DNA of 37,644 nt from DATAAZ01 sp036259875. GTDB lineage: Bacteria > Actinomycetota > Thermoleophilia > Gaiellales > Gaiellaceae. The position numbers and the translations under genes are program-made. Of this stretch, positions 7,643 through 14,524 are shown in pieces. Numbering within the stretch: the stretch's first letter is position 1; each line of letters opens with the position of its first letter. The stretch covers positions 1 to 37,644 of the forward strand of contig DATAAZ010000022.1 of the NCBI GenBank assembly GCA_036259875.1. The letters are read 5' to 3'. The notes beneath the pieces are model-generated. The model saw nothing but the letters and a program-made list of their open reading frames with translations. It did not search any database and had not been told where the DNA came from.

Positions 7643-7984
7643 GTGGCAGACGGCGCACGTGACCCGACGAACGTCCGCATCCATCCGGAGCCCGAGCCCG
7701 ACGAGCGGGCAGTGCTCGAGCGGGTGCTCGCACGTCTTCCCACCGGCGCGGCCAGTCCGGGGCGGTCCGCCTGGTGGCGCACCGGCGTTCGCGAGAACGT
7801 CGCCGAGCCAGTGGGCGTCGGGCTCGGCTCAGCCGGCGCCGTTCTAGAGGGCGAGCTCGAAGACCTGGAGCACGAGCCAGGGTGCGAAGCCCTGGCGGCG
7901 ATAGAGGCGGATTGCGGCGACGTTGCTCGCGTCCACGTCGAGCCCGAGCGTCTCGCCGGGATGTCTGGCCCAGTAGTGCTCTAG
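7643..7984 (+). CDS. Small protein resembling acyl-CoA carboxylase epsilon subunit
   Basis: From GTG 7643 the frame reads VADGARDPTNVRIHPEPEPD, then a charged helix (ERAVLERVLARLP) and SAWWRTGVRE. A short V-R-I strand, an acidic Pro-rich turn, one helix and a Trp-rich SAWWR tail resemble the small epsilon subunits that bind actinobacterial acyl-CoA carboxylase beta subunits. The expected length is 60-80 residues, but this frame stays open to 7984 (113 residues) and its last 141 bases are antisense to the end of the GNAT gene, so either the tail is unusual or a frameshift has removed a stop. A GAGAAT hexamer at the leaderless distance supports the start. pccB and the alpha subunit gene lie on either side of it. 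The identification is tentative. Confidence 0.4.
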   Translation: MADGARDPTNVRIHPEPEPDERAVLERVLARLPTGAASPGRSAWWRTGVRENVAEPVGVGLGSAGAVLEGELEDLEHEPGCEALAAIEADCGDVARVHVEPERLAGMSGPVVL

Positions 7985-8728
7985 CGCCTGGCTGAGGAGG
8001 TACCCGCCGACGCCGCGGTTTCGCTCGCTCGCGGTCACGCCGACGTGGTAGATCCAGCGGTCGCCCGGGTCGATGTTCAGGACGGCGACCGCGCGGTCGG
8101 CGTCGTCGGCGACGTAGACCGTCCCTCGTTCGATGTTCTCGCGCCAGACGTTCGCGGAGAAGCGCCCGCCCGGAAAGCATTCGCGGTAGAGCTCGAGCGC
8201 CGGTTCGAGATCGGCCCCCGTCGCGAGGCGGACGGCGACGCGGCTCGGCGCGGTGTCGGCGGGCCGGTGGTCGTCGCGCCGGAGCCGGTAGGTCGCCTGG
8301 GGCGCGCCGCGCGGCCGGAAACCGTGCCGCTCGAGGAGGATCCGGCCGTTCGCGTTCCGCGTCCCGACCGACGCGAACACGGCGGTCGCCGGACCCCTCC
8401 GCGCACGGTCGAGCGACGCCTCGAGAAGCAGGGTCGCGAGCTTGTGCCCGCGGACGTCCGTCGCGAGGAGCGGTCCGAAGAGCTCGGCGTGCTCGAACCC
8501 GCGCGGGAGCTCGACTCCGCCGAATCCCACGACCTGGCCCTCGTCGTCGACCACGAACAGGGTCTCCTCGGGCGGTGGATCCCAGTCGGCGAGCTCGCTC
8601 TCCAGCTCGTCGGGCGTTGTCCAGACGGGGTTCCCGACCTGGAGCTCGGGCCGCGCCAGCGCGACGCGCGAAAGCTCGACGACGCGGTCGCGATCCGCGG
8701 GCGCGAAGCTACGCAGGCTGCCGGCCAC
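7844..8728 (-). CDS. Tandem GNAT-domain acetyltransferase (MshD-like)
   Basis: A 294-residue protein with two GNAT folds. Residues 1-150 form the first, with VVGFGGVELPRGF and LLATDVRGHKLATLLLEASL in place of the acetyl-CoA loop. Residues 165-294 form the second, with VTASERNRGVGGYLLSQALE (a good Q/R-x-x-G-x-G/A loop) and DASNVAAIRLYRRQGFAP. Length and two-domain plan match mycothiol synthase (MshD), but MshD-specific residues were not checked and many two-domain GNATs have other substrates. The GTG start overlaps the end of pgsA by 20 bases, so the two are co-transcribed. The C-terminal end is overlapped by the convergent small ORF. Confidence 0.75.
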   Translation of the reverse strand: MAGSLRSFAPADRDRVVELSRVALARPELQVGNPVWTTPDELESELADWDPPPEETLFVVDDEGQVVGFGGVELPRGFEHAELFGPLLATDVRGHKLATLLLEASLDRARRGPATAVFASVGTRNANGRILLERHGFRPRGAPQATYRLRRDDHRPADTAPSRVAVRLATGADLEPALELYRECFPGGRFSANVWRENIERGTVYVADDADRAVAVLNIDPGDRWIYHVGVTASERNRGVGGYLLSQALEHYWARHPGETLGLDVDASNVAAIRLYRRQGFAPWLVLQVFELAL

Positions 8729-9248
8729 GGAGGACGCGCGGAGCGACGCGCGCGTAATCGAGCCCCGAGACGCACGTGAGGACGAGCGCGACGACGAGCG
8801 CGACCCAGGCTGCGTCGTCTCGTACGGCGCCCCCCGCGGCGAGGCCGCCCAGCGCTGCCGCGAGCGCCTGCGCCCACGTCTTCAGCTTGCCCAGGTCGCG
8901 CGCGCCGAGCACGATGCCGCGCTCGAGCGCCGCGAGCCGAAGACCCGAGACCAGGAGCTCTCGCACGACGATTGCGGCGACCATCCAGGCGGGAAGCACC
9001 CGCCCGACGAGCACCACGAGCGCGGCGAGGACGAGGATCTTGTCCGCGACGGGGTCGAGGAGCCGGCCCAGGTCGGACGACTGGCCGCGCCGTCGCGCCC
9101 ACCAGCCGTCGAGCCAGTCGGTCGCCATCGCGACGGAGAACACGGCGGTCGCCCAGTAATCGTGGTTCGGGAAGTCCCAGGCGAAGAGGAAGACGACCAA
9201 CGGCACGGCCGCAGTCCGCGCGATCGTGAGCTGGTCGGCGAAGCTCAC
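8709..9248 (-). CDS. pgsA: CDP-diacylglycerol-glycerol-3-phosphate phosphatidyltransferase
   Basis: Makes phosphatidylglycerol phosphate from CDP-diacylglycerol in the membrane, the committed step to phosphatidylglycerol and cardiolipin. The 179-residue protein has the complete CDP-alcohol phosphotransferase motif D-G-x2-A-R-x8-G-x3-D-x3-D, starting DGWWARRRG and ending LLDPVAD, and about five membrane segments. The N-terminus MSFADQLTIARTAAVPLVV is typical of PgsA; a related CDP-alcohol transferase such as phosphatidylinositol phosphate synthase cannot be excluded. The GTG start at 9248 is chosen over upstream in-frame codons because TATTCT lies 7 bases before it and because upstream starts would run into the divergent carboxylase gene. 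The tandem GNAT gene follows with a 20-base overlap. Confidence 0.85.
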   Translation of the reverse strand: MSFADQLTIARTAAVPLVVFLFAWDFPNHDYWATAVFSVAMATDWLDGWWARRRGQSSDLGRLLDPVADKILVLAALVVLVGRVLPAWMVAAIVVRELLVSGLRLAALERGIVLGARDLGKLKTWAQALAAALGGLAAGGAVRDDAAWVALVVALVLTCVSGLDYARVAPRVLRGRQPA

Positions 9249-9254
9249 GGTGGA

Positions 9255-9261
9255 CAGAATA
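9255..9261. promoter_or_regulatory. Overlapping divergent leaderless -10 elements
   Basis: On the minus strand TATTCT (9261-9256) lies 7 bases before the pgsA GTG. On the plus strand CAGAAT (9255-9260) lies 8 bases before the carboxylase ATG. Both genes start within 21 bases of each other and share this sequence. Confidence 0.5.
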
Positions 9262-9268
9262 CGACCGG

Positions 9269-11089
9269 ATGGCGGAGGGTCGCGGGTTCTCGAAGGTTCT
9301 CGTCGCGAATCGGGGTGAGATCGCGATCCGCGTCTTCCGGACGCTCCGCGAGCTCGGCATTGCATCCGTCGCCGTCTACTCGGAGGCCGACCGGGGCGCT
9401 CTCCATGCGCGCCTCGCGGACGAGGCGTTCCTCGTCGGGCCCGGCCCGCCGGGCGAAAGCTACCTGAGCGTCGAACGGATCCTCGACGCGGCCCGGCGTG
9501 CGGACGCCGACGCGATCCACCCGGGCTATGGCTTCCTCGCGGAGAACGCGGGGTTCGCGCGCGCGTGCGAGGCGGCGGGGATCGTCTGGATCGGACCGCC
9601 ACCGGACGCGATCGAGCTCATGGGATCGAAGCTCGCGGCCCGACGGCTCATGCGCGACGCGGGCGTTCCGGTCATTCCCGGAACGACGAAACCCGTCGAG
9701 TCGCCCGACGAACTCGTTGGGCTCGGCGACGAGTACGGCTGGCCGCTCGCGGTCAAGGCGTCGGCGGGCGGGGGCGGCAAAGGACTGAAGATCGTCAGGT
9801 CGCCGACCGAGGCGGAGCGCGCCCTCGCCTCCGCCCGGCGCGAGGGCGAGGCCTACTTCTCGGACTCGACCGTGTACGTCGAAAAGCTGATCGAGGATCC
9901 GCGCCACGTGGAGGTGCAGATCGTGGCGGACGCGCACGGGAACGCGATCCACCTTGGCGAGCGCGACTGCACGATCCAGCGGCGCCACCAGAAGCTCGTC
10001 GAGGAGACGCCCTCTCCGGCCGTCACGGCCGAGCTTCGCGAGCGGATCGGCGAAATCGGGCTCGCCGCGGCGCGCGCGGTGCGCTACCGGAGCGCCGGCA
10101 CGATCGAGGGGCTGCTCGATCGCGAGGGGAACTACTTCTTCCTCGAGATGAACACCCGCATCCAGGTCGAGCACACCGTCACCGAGCTCGTCACGGGCGT
10201 CGACCTCGTCCGGGAGCAGATCCTGATCGCGCAGGGCGAGCCGCTCTCGCTTCGCCAGGAAGACGTCAGGGCTCGCGGTCACGCGATCGAGTGCCGCATC
10301 AACGCCGAAGATCCTGCGAGCGGGTTCCTGCCGGCGCCGGGGTGGATCACCGCGTACCGCGAGCCGGCCGGACCGGGGGTGCGCGTCGACTCCGGCGTCG
10401 AGGAGGGTTCCGAGGTCGTCGGCCTCTACGACCCCTTGATCGCGAAGCTCTGCGTCCTCGACGTCGATCGCGAGCGCGCGCGACGGCGAATGCTGCGGGC
10501 GCTCGAGGAGTACGTGATCGAGGGCGTCCCGACGCTGATCGGCTTTCACCGCGCGCTCCTCACGCGGCCGTGCTTCGCGGCGGGTGAGACGTGCCACGGC
10601 GTCGTCGAGTCGCAGGAAGTTGCAGACGAAGCGGAGCAGTTGTCGCATGAGGCAACGAGCAGAGGGACCGCGCGGGACGTCGGCGCCCCCACCCGCGGCC
10701 GCGTGGTCGACGTGGAGATCGACGGGCGCCGCTACACCGTCACGCTCGCGGAGCCCGAGCCGCCGCACGCGGCGCTCGCGCGGCGGCGGCGCGAGCGCGC
10801 CAGCGGATCACGCGACGGTGCTCCGCACGCGGGGGCGAAGGAGGCGGTCGTGAGCCCGATGCAGGGCACGGTCCTCGCCGTCGAAGTCGCCGAGGGGGAA
10901 TCGGTCACGGCGGGCCGCGTGATCTGCGTGATCGAGGCGATGAAGATGGAGAACGAGATCAGGGCGCATCGAGAGGGCGTCGTAACCGGCCTCTCCGTCG
11001 CGGCGGGAGAACCGGTATCGACGGGCCAGGTCATCTGCGTGGTAAGCGCGGACGGTGATGGCCCCACCCCCGCCGACGAGCTCGCGTAG
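9269..11089 (+). CDS. accA: Acyl-CoA carboxylase alpha subunit (biotin carboxylase + biotin carrier)
   Basis: Carboxylates its own biotin with ATP and bicarbonate and passes CO2 to a beta subunit such as the PccB-type protein at 2714-4300. The 606 residues contain the biotin carboxylase N-domain (KVLVANRGEIAIRVFRTLRE), the ATP-grasp domain (KASAGGGGKGLKIV; RDCTIQRRHQKLVEE; FLEMNTRIQVEHTVTE) and the C-domain (RGHAIECRINAEDP). After a variable linker (about 450-530) comes the biotinyl domain with EAMKMEN, where Lys559 is the biotinylation site. This is the actinobacterial fused alpha subunit, shared among acetyl- and propionyl-CoA carboxylases. The ATG is 8 bases after CAGAAT and 20 bases from the divergent pgsA start. 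The protein looks complete. Confidence 0.93.
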   Translation: MAEGRGFSKVLVANRGEIAIRVFRTLRELGIASVAVYSEADRGALHARLADEAFLVGPGPPGESYLSVERILDAARRADADAIHPGYGFLAENAGFARACEAAGIVWIGPPPDAIELMGSKLAARRLMRDAGVPVIPGTTKPVESPDELVGLGDEYGWPLAVKASAGGGGKGLKIVRSPTEAERALASARREGEAYFSDSTVYVEKLIEDPRHVEVQIVADAHGNAIHLGERDCTIQRRHQKLVEETPSPAVTAELRERIGEIGLAAARAVRYRSAGTIEGLLDREGNYFFLEMNTRIQVEHTVTELVTGVDLVREQILIAQGEPLSLRQEDVRARGHAIECRINAEDPASGFLPAPGWITAYREPAGPGVRVDSGVEEGSEVVGLYDPLIAKLCVLDVDRERARRRMLRALEEYVIEGVPTLIGFHRALLTRPCFAAGETCHGVVESQEVADEAEQLSHEATSRGTARDVGAPTRGRVVDVEIDGRRYTVTLAEPEPPHAALARRRRERASGSRDGAPHAGAKEAVVSPMQGTVLAVEVAEGESVTAGRVICVIEAMKMENEIRAHREGVVTGLSVAAGEPVSTGQVICVVSADGDGPTPADELA

Positions 11090-11111
11090 GCGCGGCCCGG
11101 AAAGGCGGCAC

Positions 11112-11117
11112 TAGCAT
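11112..11117 (+). promoter_or_regulatory. Leaderless -10 hexamer that decides the start at 11125
   Basis: TAGCAT lies 7 bases before ATG 11125. It contains the other in-frame ATG (11116), which would then lie upstream of the transcription start and be unusable. Confidence 0.5.
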
Positions 11118-11124
11118 GGCCGCG

Positions 11125-12018
11125 ATGGCGGGACGGAAGCCCTTCTGTGCCGACGTCTCGCGCGCGAACGCGGAACCGCTCGGGGCGACGGCGAGCCGCG
11201 TCGAGAGCTGGATCCTCGTCGAGTACCGAGGCGTCTGGAGCCGCGAGCTTCTCGCGGAGAGCGGCCTCTCGAATGCGGTCAAGAGCCACCTGCGCGAGCA
11301 GGTGGATGCGTTACCTCGCTCGCGCCTTCTCTTCGTCCGGCGGCCGGAGCGGCGGCTCACACCCGGCTTCGCCGTGTTCGTTGCGCGAAGCCGCGAGCGG
11401 GACGCCGAGCTTCGCGGCCTCGAGGTGCCCGACTACGACGACCTTCGCCGTCTCGACCTGACCGCAGATCCCGGCGAGCCGGTCCGCCACCCGCTGCTCG
11501 TCGTCTGCACGCACGGCATGCGCGATCGCTGCTGCTCGCTCTACGGGCGTCCGCTCTACGACGAGCTGCGCGCCGAGGCGGGCGAGGAATGGATCTGGCA
11601 ATCGAGCCACGTCGGCGGCGATCGATTCGCGGGCAACCTCGTCTGCCTTCCGGAGGGGCTCTACTTCGGTCGGGTCGGACGTGCGGACGTGTGGAGCCTG
11701 CTCGACGAGTACCTCGCAGGCCGGATCGACCTCGCCCACTACCGGGGCCGATCCTGTTACGAGTTCGCGGTCCAGGCGGCCGAGCGGCGCGTCCGGGAGG
11801 ACACGGGGGTGACCGGCATCGACGACCTCGTGCTCGCCGGCGCCGACCGGTCGGGCGAGGGTGCCTGGCGCGTGGAGTTCGTAGCCGGCGGCGAGCTCCA
11901 CGAGGTCGACGTCGTCGAGGAGCTCGGGGAGCTCACCTACCTCACGTGCGACGCGGCGATTCCACGGCGTCCGCGTCGCTTCGTCGCGGCGAGCCGTCGC
12001 GTCCGGGCGACGGCGTAG
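11125..12018 (+). CDS. Sucrase/ferredoxin-like protein (thioredoxin-like ferredoxin family)
   Basis: A 297-residue cytoplasmic protein of the sucrase/ferredoxin-like family, whose members have a thioredoxin-like [2Fe-2S] ferredoxin fold and unclear physiological roles. Recognisable parts are FCADVSRANAEPLGATASR at the N-terminus, the Cys-rich LVVCTHGMRDRCCSLYGRPL in the middle and WQSSHVGGDRFAGNLVCLPEG with conserved His and Cys. These are candidate cluster ligands. The C-terminal third (YEFAVQAAERRVRE onward) is the actinobacterial extension. ATG 11125 is preferred to ATG 11116 because of the -10 position. The last 77 bases overlap the convergent JmjC gene. Sucrase activity itself is not implied. 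Confidence 0.8.
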   Translation: MAGRKPFCADVSRANAEPLGATASRVESWILVEYRGVWSRELLAESGLSNAVKSHLREQVDALPRSRLLFVRRPERRLTPGFAVFVARSRERDAELRGLEVPDYDDLRRLDLTADPGEPVRHPLLVVCTHGMRDRCCSLYGRPLYDELRAEAGEEWIWQSSHVGGDRFAGNLVCLPEGLYFGRVGRADVWSLLDEYLAGRIDLAHYRGRSCYEFAVQAAERRVREDTGVTGIDDLVLAGADRSGEGAWRVEFVAGGELHEVDVVEELGELTYLTCDAAIPRRPRRFVAASRRVRATA

Positions 12019-13180
12019 CGGCGATCCGGAGAAAGCCTTCGCGCACGAGGCGGCGGACGAGCACGAGGCGACCCTCGCCGTCGAGGTCGCCCGGGAGCTC
12101 ACTCGGCGTGACGTGATCGGCGGCGCCTACGAGGTGCTCGATCGCATCTCGCGCGCGGGCGGGAAACGTGAGCTCCTTCCCCTCGAAGAGGAGCACGACG
12201 CCGTCGCCTTCACGCCGAAGGTCTGCGAGCACCGTGGATCGTCGCTCGACCGGCGTGTCGAGCCTCAGCTCCGCCGCTCCGCGCAACTGAGCGAGCTGGT
12301 CGTCGAGGATCGGACGCCGCGTGCGCACGAACCGCTCGCGCCGGCGGCGGGCGACATCCCCCGGATCGAGACGTTCCGCCAGGAACCCGAGGAGCGCGTC
12401 GCCGCCCTCCCCGTCCGCAGGGATCGAGCGACGGAAGGCGACCTCGTCCTCGCACTCCGTAAGCGCCGCGCGGACGGCGTCGGCCCACGTATAGACGTTC
12501 ACTCCGACGGTCAGGTGGAGCGAGTCGGTCACCGAGGTGACCGCCTCGTGGAGCCAGCCGCGCGGCAGGTACAGCGTGTCGCCCGGGCCGAGGACGACGT
12601 CGTGGAGCGGCTCCCCCGGCGCGCCCATCTCGGACGAGTAACGCTGCTCCTTGAGCGGAAGCTCCCAGGCGGGTTCGTAGACGAGCCAGCGCTTCTCGCC
12701 CGCGAGCTGGAGGACGAAGACGTCGTGGGTGTCGTGGTGGACGGGGAGGCCCTGCGAATCGCGCGGCGTGTAGTACGCGTTCGCTTGCACCGGCTCGTCG
12801 AGCTCGGCCTCGAGCGCGCGGCAGAAGACCGCGAGCGGGTGCCACCAGTGATGGAGTCCCTGGACAACGATCGTCGCGCCGTCCGCGAACGCCGCGGCGA
12901 CGCGCTCGACGTCGAGCGTCTTCGCGAACGCCTCCGGGCGCCACGGGACGTCGACCGTGTAGTCGCGGACCGAGATTCGCTCGCCGGCCTTGACCAGGCG
13001 GAAGGCCGGGTGGCGAAGGGCACCCCTCGTTACGAGCCGCTCGAGGTCGGCGACGGAGAGGAGGTCGTCGAAGCGCGCCTTGCCTCCTCGCTCGACGACG
13101 AGCGGGCGGTCCTCCCACCAATCGGCGAGGAACTCCTCGGCCGAAAGTGGCTCGACGCAGCGCGCGAGCGCGCCGCTCTC
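11942..13180 (-). CDS. JmjC/cupin-type Fe(II)/2-oxoglutarate oxygenase without a normal start codon
   Basis: The protein matches bacterial cupin_4/JmjC ribosomal-oxygenase-like hydroxylases, which hydroxylate protein or peptide side chains. Coding similarity begins at 13180 (ESGALARCVEPLSAEEFLAD) and continues through WEDRPLVVERGG, VQGLHHWWHPLAVF and VQANAYYTPRDSQGLPVHHD. The iron ligands are HxD at residues 148-150 and the distal His in YLPRGWLHEA. A winged-helix-like C-terminal region follows (about residue 270 on). There is no ATG, GTG or TTG in this frame between the stop at about 13335 and GTG 12790; a start at 12790 would delete about 130 residues including part of the fold. Either a frameshift has fused or separated it from the acidic peptide gene, whose stop overlaps it, or initiation is unusual. 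The 3' end overlaps the convergent sucrase-like gene by 77 bases. Confidence 0.75.
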   Translation of the reverse strand, partial: ESGALARCVEPLSAEEFLADWWEDRPLVVERGGKARFDDLLSVADLERLVTRGALRHPAFRLVKAGERISVRDYTVDVPWRPEAFAKTLDVERVAAAFADGATIVVQGLHHWWHPLAVFCRALEAELDEPVQANAYYTPRDSQGLPVHHDTHDVFVLQLAGEKRWLVYEPAWELPLKEQRYSSEMGAPGEPLHDVVLGPGDTLYLPRGWLHEAVTSVTDSLHLTVGVNVYTWADAVRAALTECEDEVAFRRSIPADGEGGDALLGFLAERLDPGDVARRRRERFVRTRRPILDDQLAQLRGAAELRLDTPVERRSTVLADLRREGDGVVLLFEGKELTFPARARDAIEHLVGAADHVTPSELPGDLDGEGRLVLVRRLVREGFLRIAATPSPGRDGSPRRSDADAVESPRRT

Positions 13181-13361
13181 AGGACGGGTCGAGCTCGTCC
13201 GAGTCGCCGGGGCCGGAAGGATCGATCGTGTCGGCGTCGTCCGTATCGGCCGTGTCGGTGTCGTCGGCGTCGTCGGCGTCCACGTCGGTCTCGGCGCGAG
13301 TCTCGGGCCCGACCTCGGCGCGCCCGCGGGTCACGATGTCGTCGTCACGAAGGGTCGACAT
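13179..13361 (-). CDS. Asp/Thr-rich 60-residue acidic peptide, possible modified-peptide precursor
   Basis: From ATG 13361 the frame encodes 60 residues: a leader-like N-terminus MSTLRDDDIVTRGRAEVG and a low-complexity tail built on Asp, Thr and Ala (for example DADDADDTDTADTDDADTID). It has 18 Asp, 8 Thr and 4 Glu. AAGGAGG ends 4 bases before the ATG, one of the best ribosome binding sites in the window, so strong translation is expected. It lies between the remnant of an ABC exporter and a JmjC oxygenase gene, on the same strand, and its stop overlaps the oxygenase frame. A precursor or substrate peptide hydroxylated by the oxygenase and once exported is the working idea; that is inference from context and composition. 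A plain acidic protein, or an N-terminal extension of the oxygenase separated by a frameshift, are the alternatives. Confidence 0.6.
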   Translation of the reverse strand: MSTLRDDDIVTRGRAEVGPETRAETDVDADDADDTDTADTDDADTIDPSGPGDSDELDPS

Positions 13362-13365
13362 GGCT

Positions 13366-13372
13366 CCTCCTT
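13366..13372 (-). promoter_or_regulatory. Strong Shine-Dalgarno site of the acidic peptide gene
   Basis: AAGGAGG on the minus strand, 4 bases before ATG 13361. Most genes in the window have no such site, so it is notable and decides the start over the upstream GTG frame (MGVSDIH). Confidence 0.7.
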
Positions 13373-13381
13373 CGGCAGGGG

Positions 13382-13593
13382 CTACAGCCTTCGTGTGTAT
13401 ATCCGAAACGCCCACGTGCCGAAAGCGGCCACGGCCGCTGTGATACCGACAAGGAGCCCGAGCTAGAGCCCTGTCACGCTCCAGTCAGTGTTCCCGAGGA
13501 CGCCTCGCGCACCGCGGAACGTGACGCCGTCGAGCGCCCGGATGCCCTTCGGGTAGGTCTTTCTCGAAGCCCTTCGACCGCGATCGCCTCCGT
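13382..13593 (-). pseudogene. Fossil of an ABC exporter: ATPase N-terminus fused to permease C-terminus
   Basis: The minus strand first encodes TEAIAVEGLR, then after a frame change KTYPKGIRALDGVTF. This is the start of an ABC transporter ATPase just before its Walker A. The Walker A and everything after it are missing. Within 30 bases the same strand reads DWSVTGL, stop, LGLLVGITAAVAAFGTWAF and RIYTRRL, stop, which is a typical last membrane helix and basic tail of an ABC-2 permease, with an in-frame TAG inside the helix. So an internal deletion joined the two ends of an ATPase-permease gene pair. TACAGT (13606-13601) lies 7 bases before an ACG codon at 13593 where the leaderless ATG would be expected, suggesting that the start codon was also lost. 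Confidence 0.65.
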
Positions 13594-13612
13594 GCCGCCG
13601 ACTGTAGCGAGC

Positions 13613-13618
13613 GAGAAT
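13613..13618 (+). promoter_or_regulatory. Probable -10 hexamer of the gene at 13628
   Basis: GAGAAT lies 9 bases before GTG 13628. The spacing allows a leader of at most about 3 bases. Confidence 0.35.
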
Positions 13619-13627
13619 CGGCATGCA

Positions 13628-14500
13628 GTGCCGCTCTTCGACGAGTACGTGATGGTCGACTGGAGCTCGGTGAACCGGCCGAAGACGGGGTCGAACACCG
13701 CCTGGATCGGCGTCGGCGACGCGGAGTCCGCGACGGTCGCGAACCCGAGCACGCGCTCCGAGGCGCGAACGCACGTCCGGACACTTCTCCGCGCGGCTCA
13801 GGCGGCCGGCCGCCGGGTGCTGGTCGGTTTCGACTTTCCGTACGGCTACCCGCGCGGCTTCGCGCGCGCGTTGGGGCTTCGACCCGGTCCCGCGTGGTTC
13901 CGCGTCTGGGAGACGCTCGCCGAGGGGATCCTCGACGATGCACGGAATGAGAGCAACCGCTTCGCGGCAGCCTCGGCGCTGAACGAGCGAGTCGGTCCGG
14001 AGCCCGGGCCGTTCTGGATGCGGCCCGAAGCCGCTGGAACGCCTACGCTCGCGATGACGAGGCCGTCGTTTCCGTACGGCGAGCTCGGCGAGTACCGCGA
14101 GACGGAGATCGCGTTGAAGCGGAATCGTCGCCACCCGCAATCGGTCTGGAAGCTCGCGGGCGCAGGATCGGTCGGGAGCCAGGCGCTCCTCGGAATCCCG
14201 GTTGTCCACGCGCTTCGGTTCGACTTCGAGCTCGCGACGTCGTCGCGCGTATGGCCGTTCGAGACCGGCTTCGTGTCTACGCCCGCGCCCGAGTGCGGTC
14301 CATTTGTTCTCCACGCTGAGATCTGGCCGGGGATCGTGGACGCCGAACCGCCACCGGGTGACGTCCCGGACGCGGCCCAGGTGCGCACTCTCGTTCACCA
14401 TTTCGCACGCCTAGATGCCGACGGCGCGCTCGCCGCGCTCTTCGCTGCACCGGGCGACCACGCCGCTGCGCTCGAGGAGGGCTGGATCCTTGGCGCGTAG
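13628..14500 (+). CDS. Conserved protein of unknown function with VDWS and DFPYGYP motifs
   Basis: A 290-residue soluble protein that I do not recognise functionally. It begins VPLFDEYVMVDWSSVNRPKTG and has VLVGFDFPYGYPRGFARALG near residue 65. Further on are the Trp/Arg-rich FWMRPEAAGTP, RRHPQSVWKLAGAGSVGSQA and VLHAEIWPGI. The pattern of an Asp-Trp-Ser strand, a second Asp-containing strand (GFDFPYG) and a later Glu (AEIWP) recalls RNase H-like DUF429-type proteins, but that is a loose resemblance. GTG 13628 is used because GAGAAT lies just upstream; an internal ATG at VMVDWS is possible. It is divergent from the ABC remnant and followed closely by sucC, but sucC has its own -10. Confidence 0.7.
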   Translation: MPLFDEYVMVDWSSVNRPKTGSNTAWIGVGDAESATVANPSTRSEARTHVRTLLRAAQAAGRRVLVGFDFPYGYPRGFARALGLRPGPAWFRVWETLAEGILDDARNESNRFAAASALNERVGPEPGPFWMRPEAAGTPTLAMTRPSFPYGELGEYRETEIALKRNRRHPQSVWKLAGAGSVGSQALLGIPVVHALRFDFELATSSRVWPFETGFVSTPAPECGPFVLHAEIWPGIVDAEPPPGDVPDAAQVRTLVHHFARLDADGALAALFAAPGDHAAALEEGWILGA

Positions 14501-14509
14501 CGCGCGGGA

Positions 14510-14515
14510 TAGACT
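14510..14515 (+). promoter_or_regulatory. -10 hexamer of sucC
   Basis: TAGACT lies 9 bases before the GTG of sucC, so the leader would be 3 bases or less. The same hexamer precedes the aminotransferase gene at 16608. Confidence 0.5.
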
Positions 14516-14524
14516 CGCGCGGCC

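Noticed and set aside
9245..10768. 507-codon minus-strand frame opposite the biotin carboxylase gene
   Set aside because: No family motifs, and the plus strand encodes a complete carboxylase alpha subunit.
13463..14401. 312-codon minus-strand frame opposite the gene at 13628
   Set aside because: Shadow frame: the plus strand has coherent motifs, while this frame has none except the ABC remnant at its very end, which is annotated separately.
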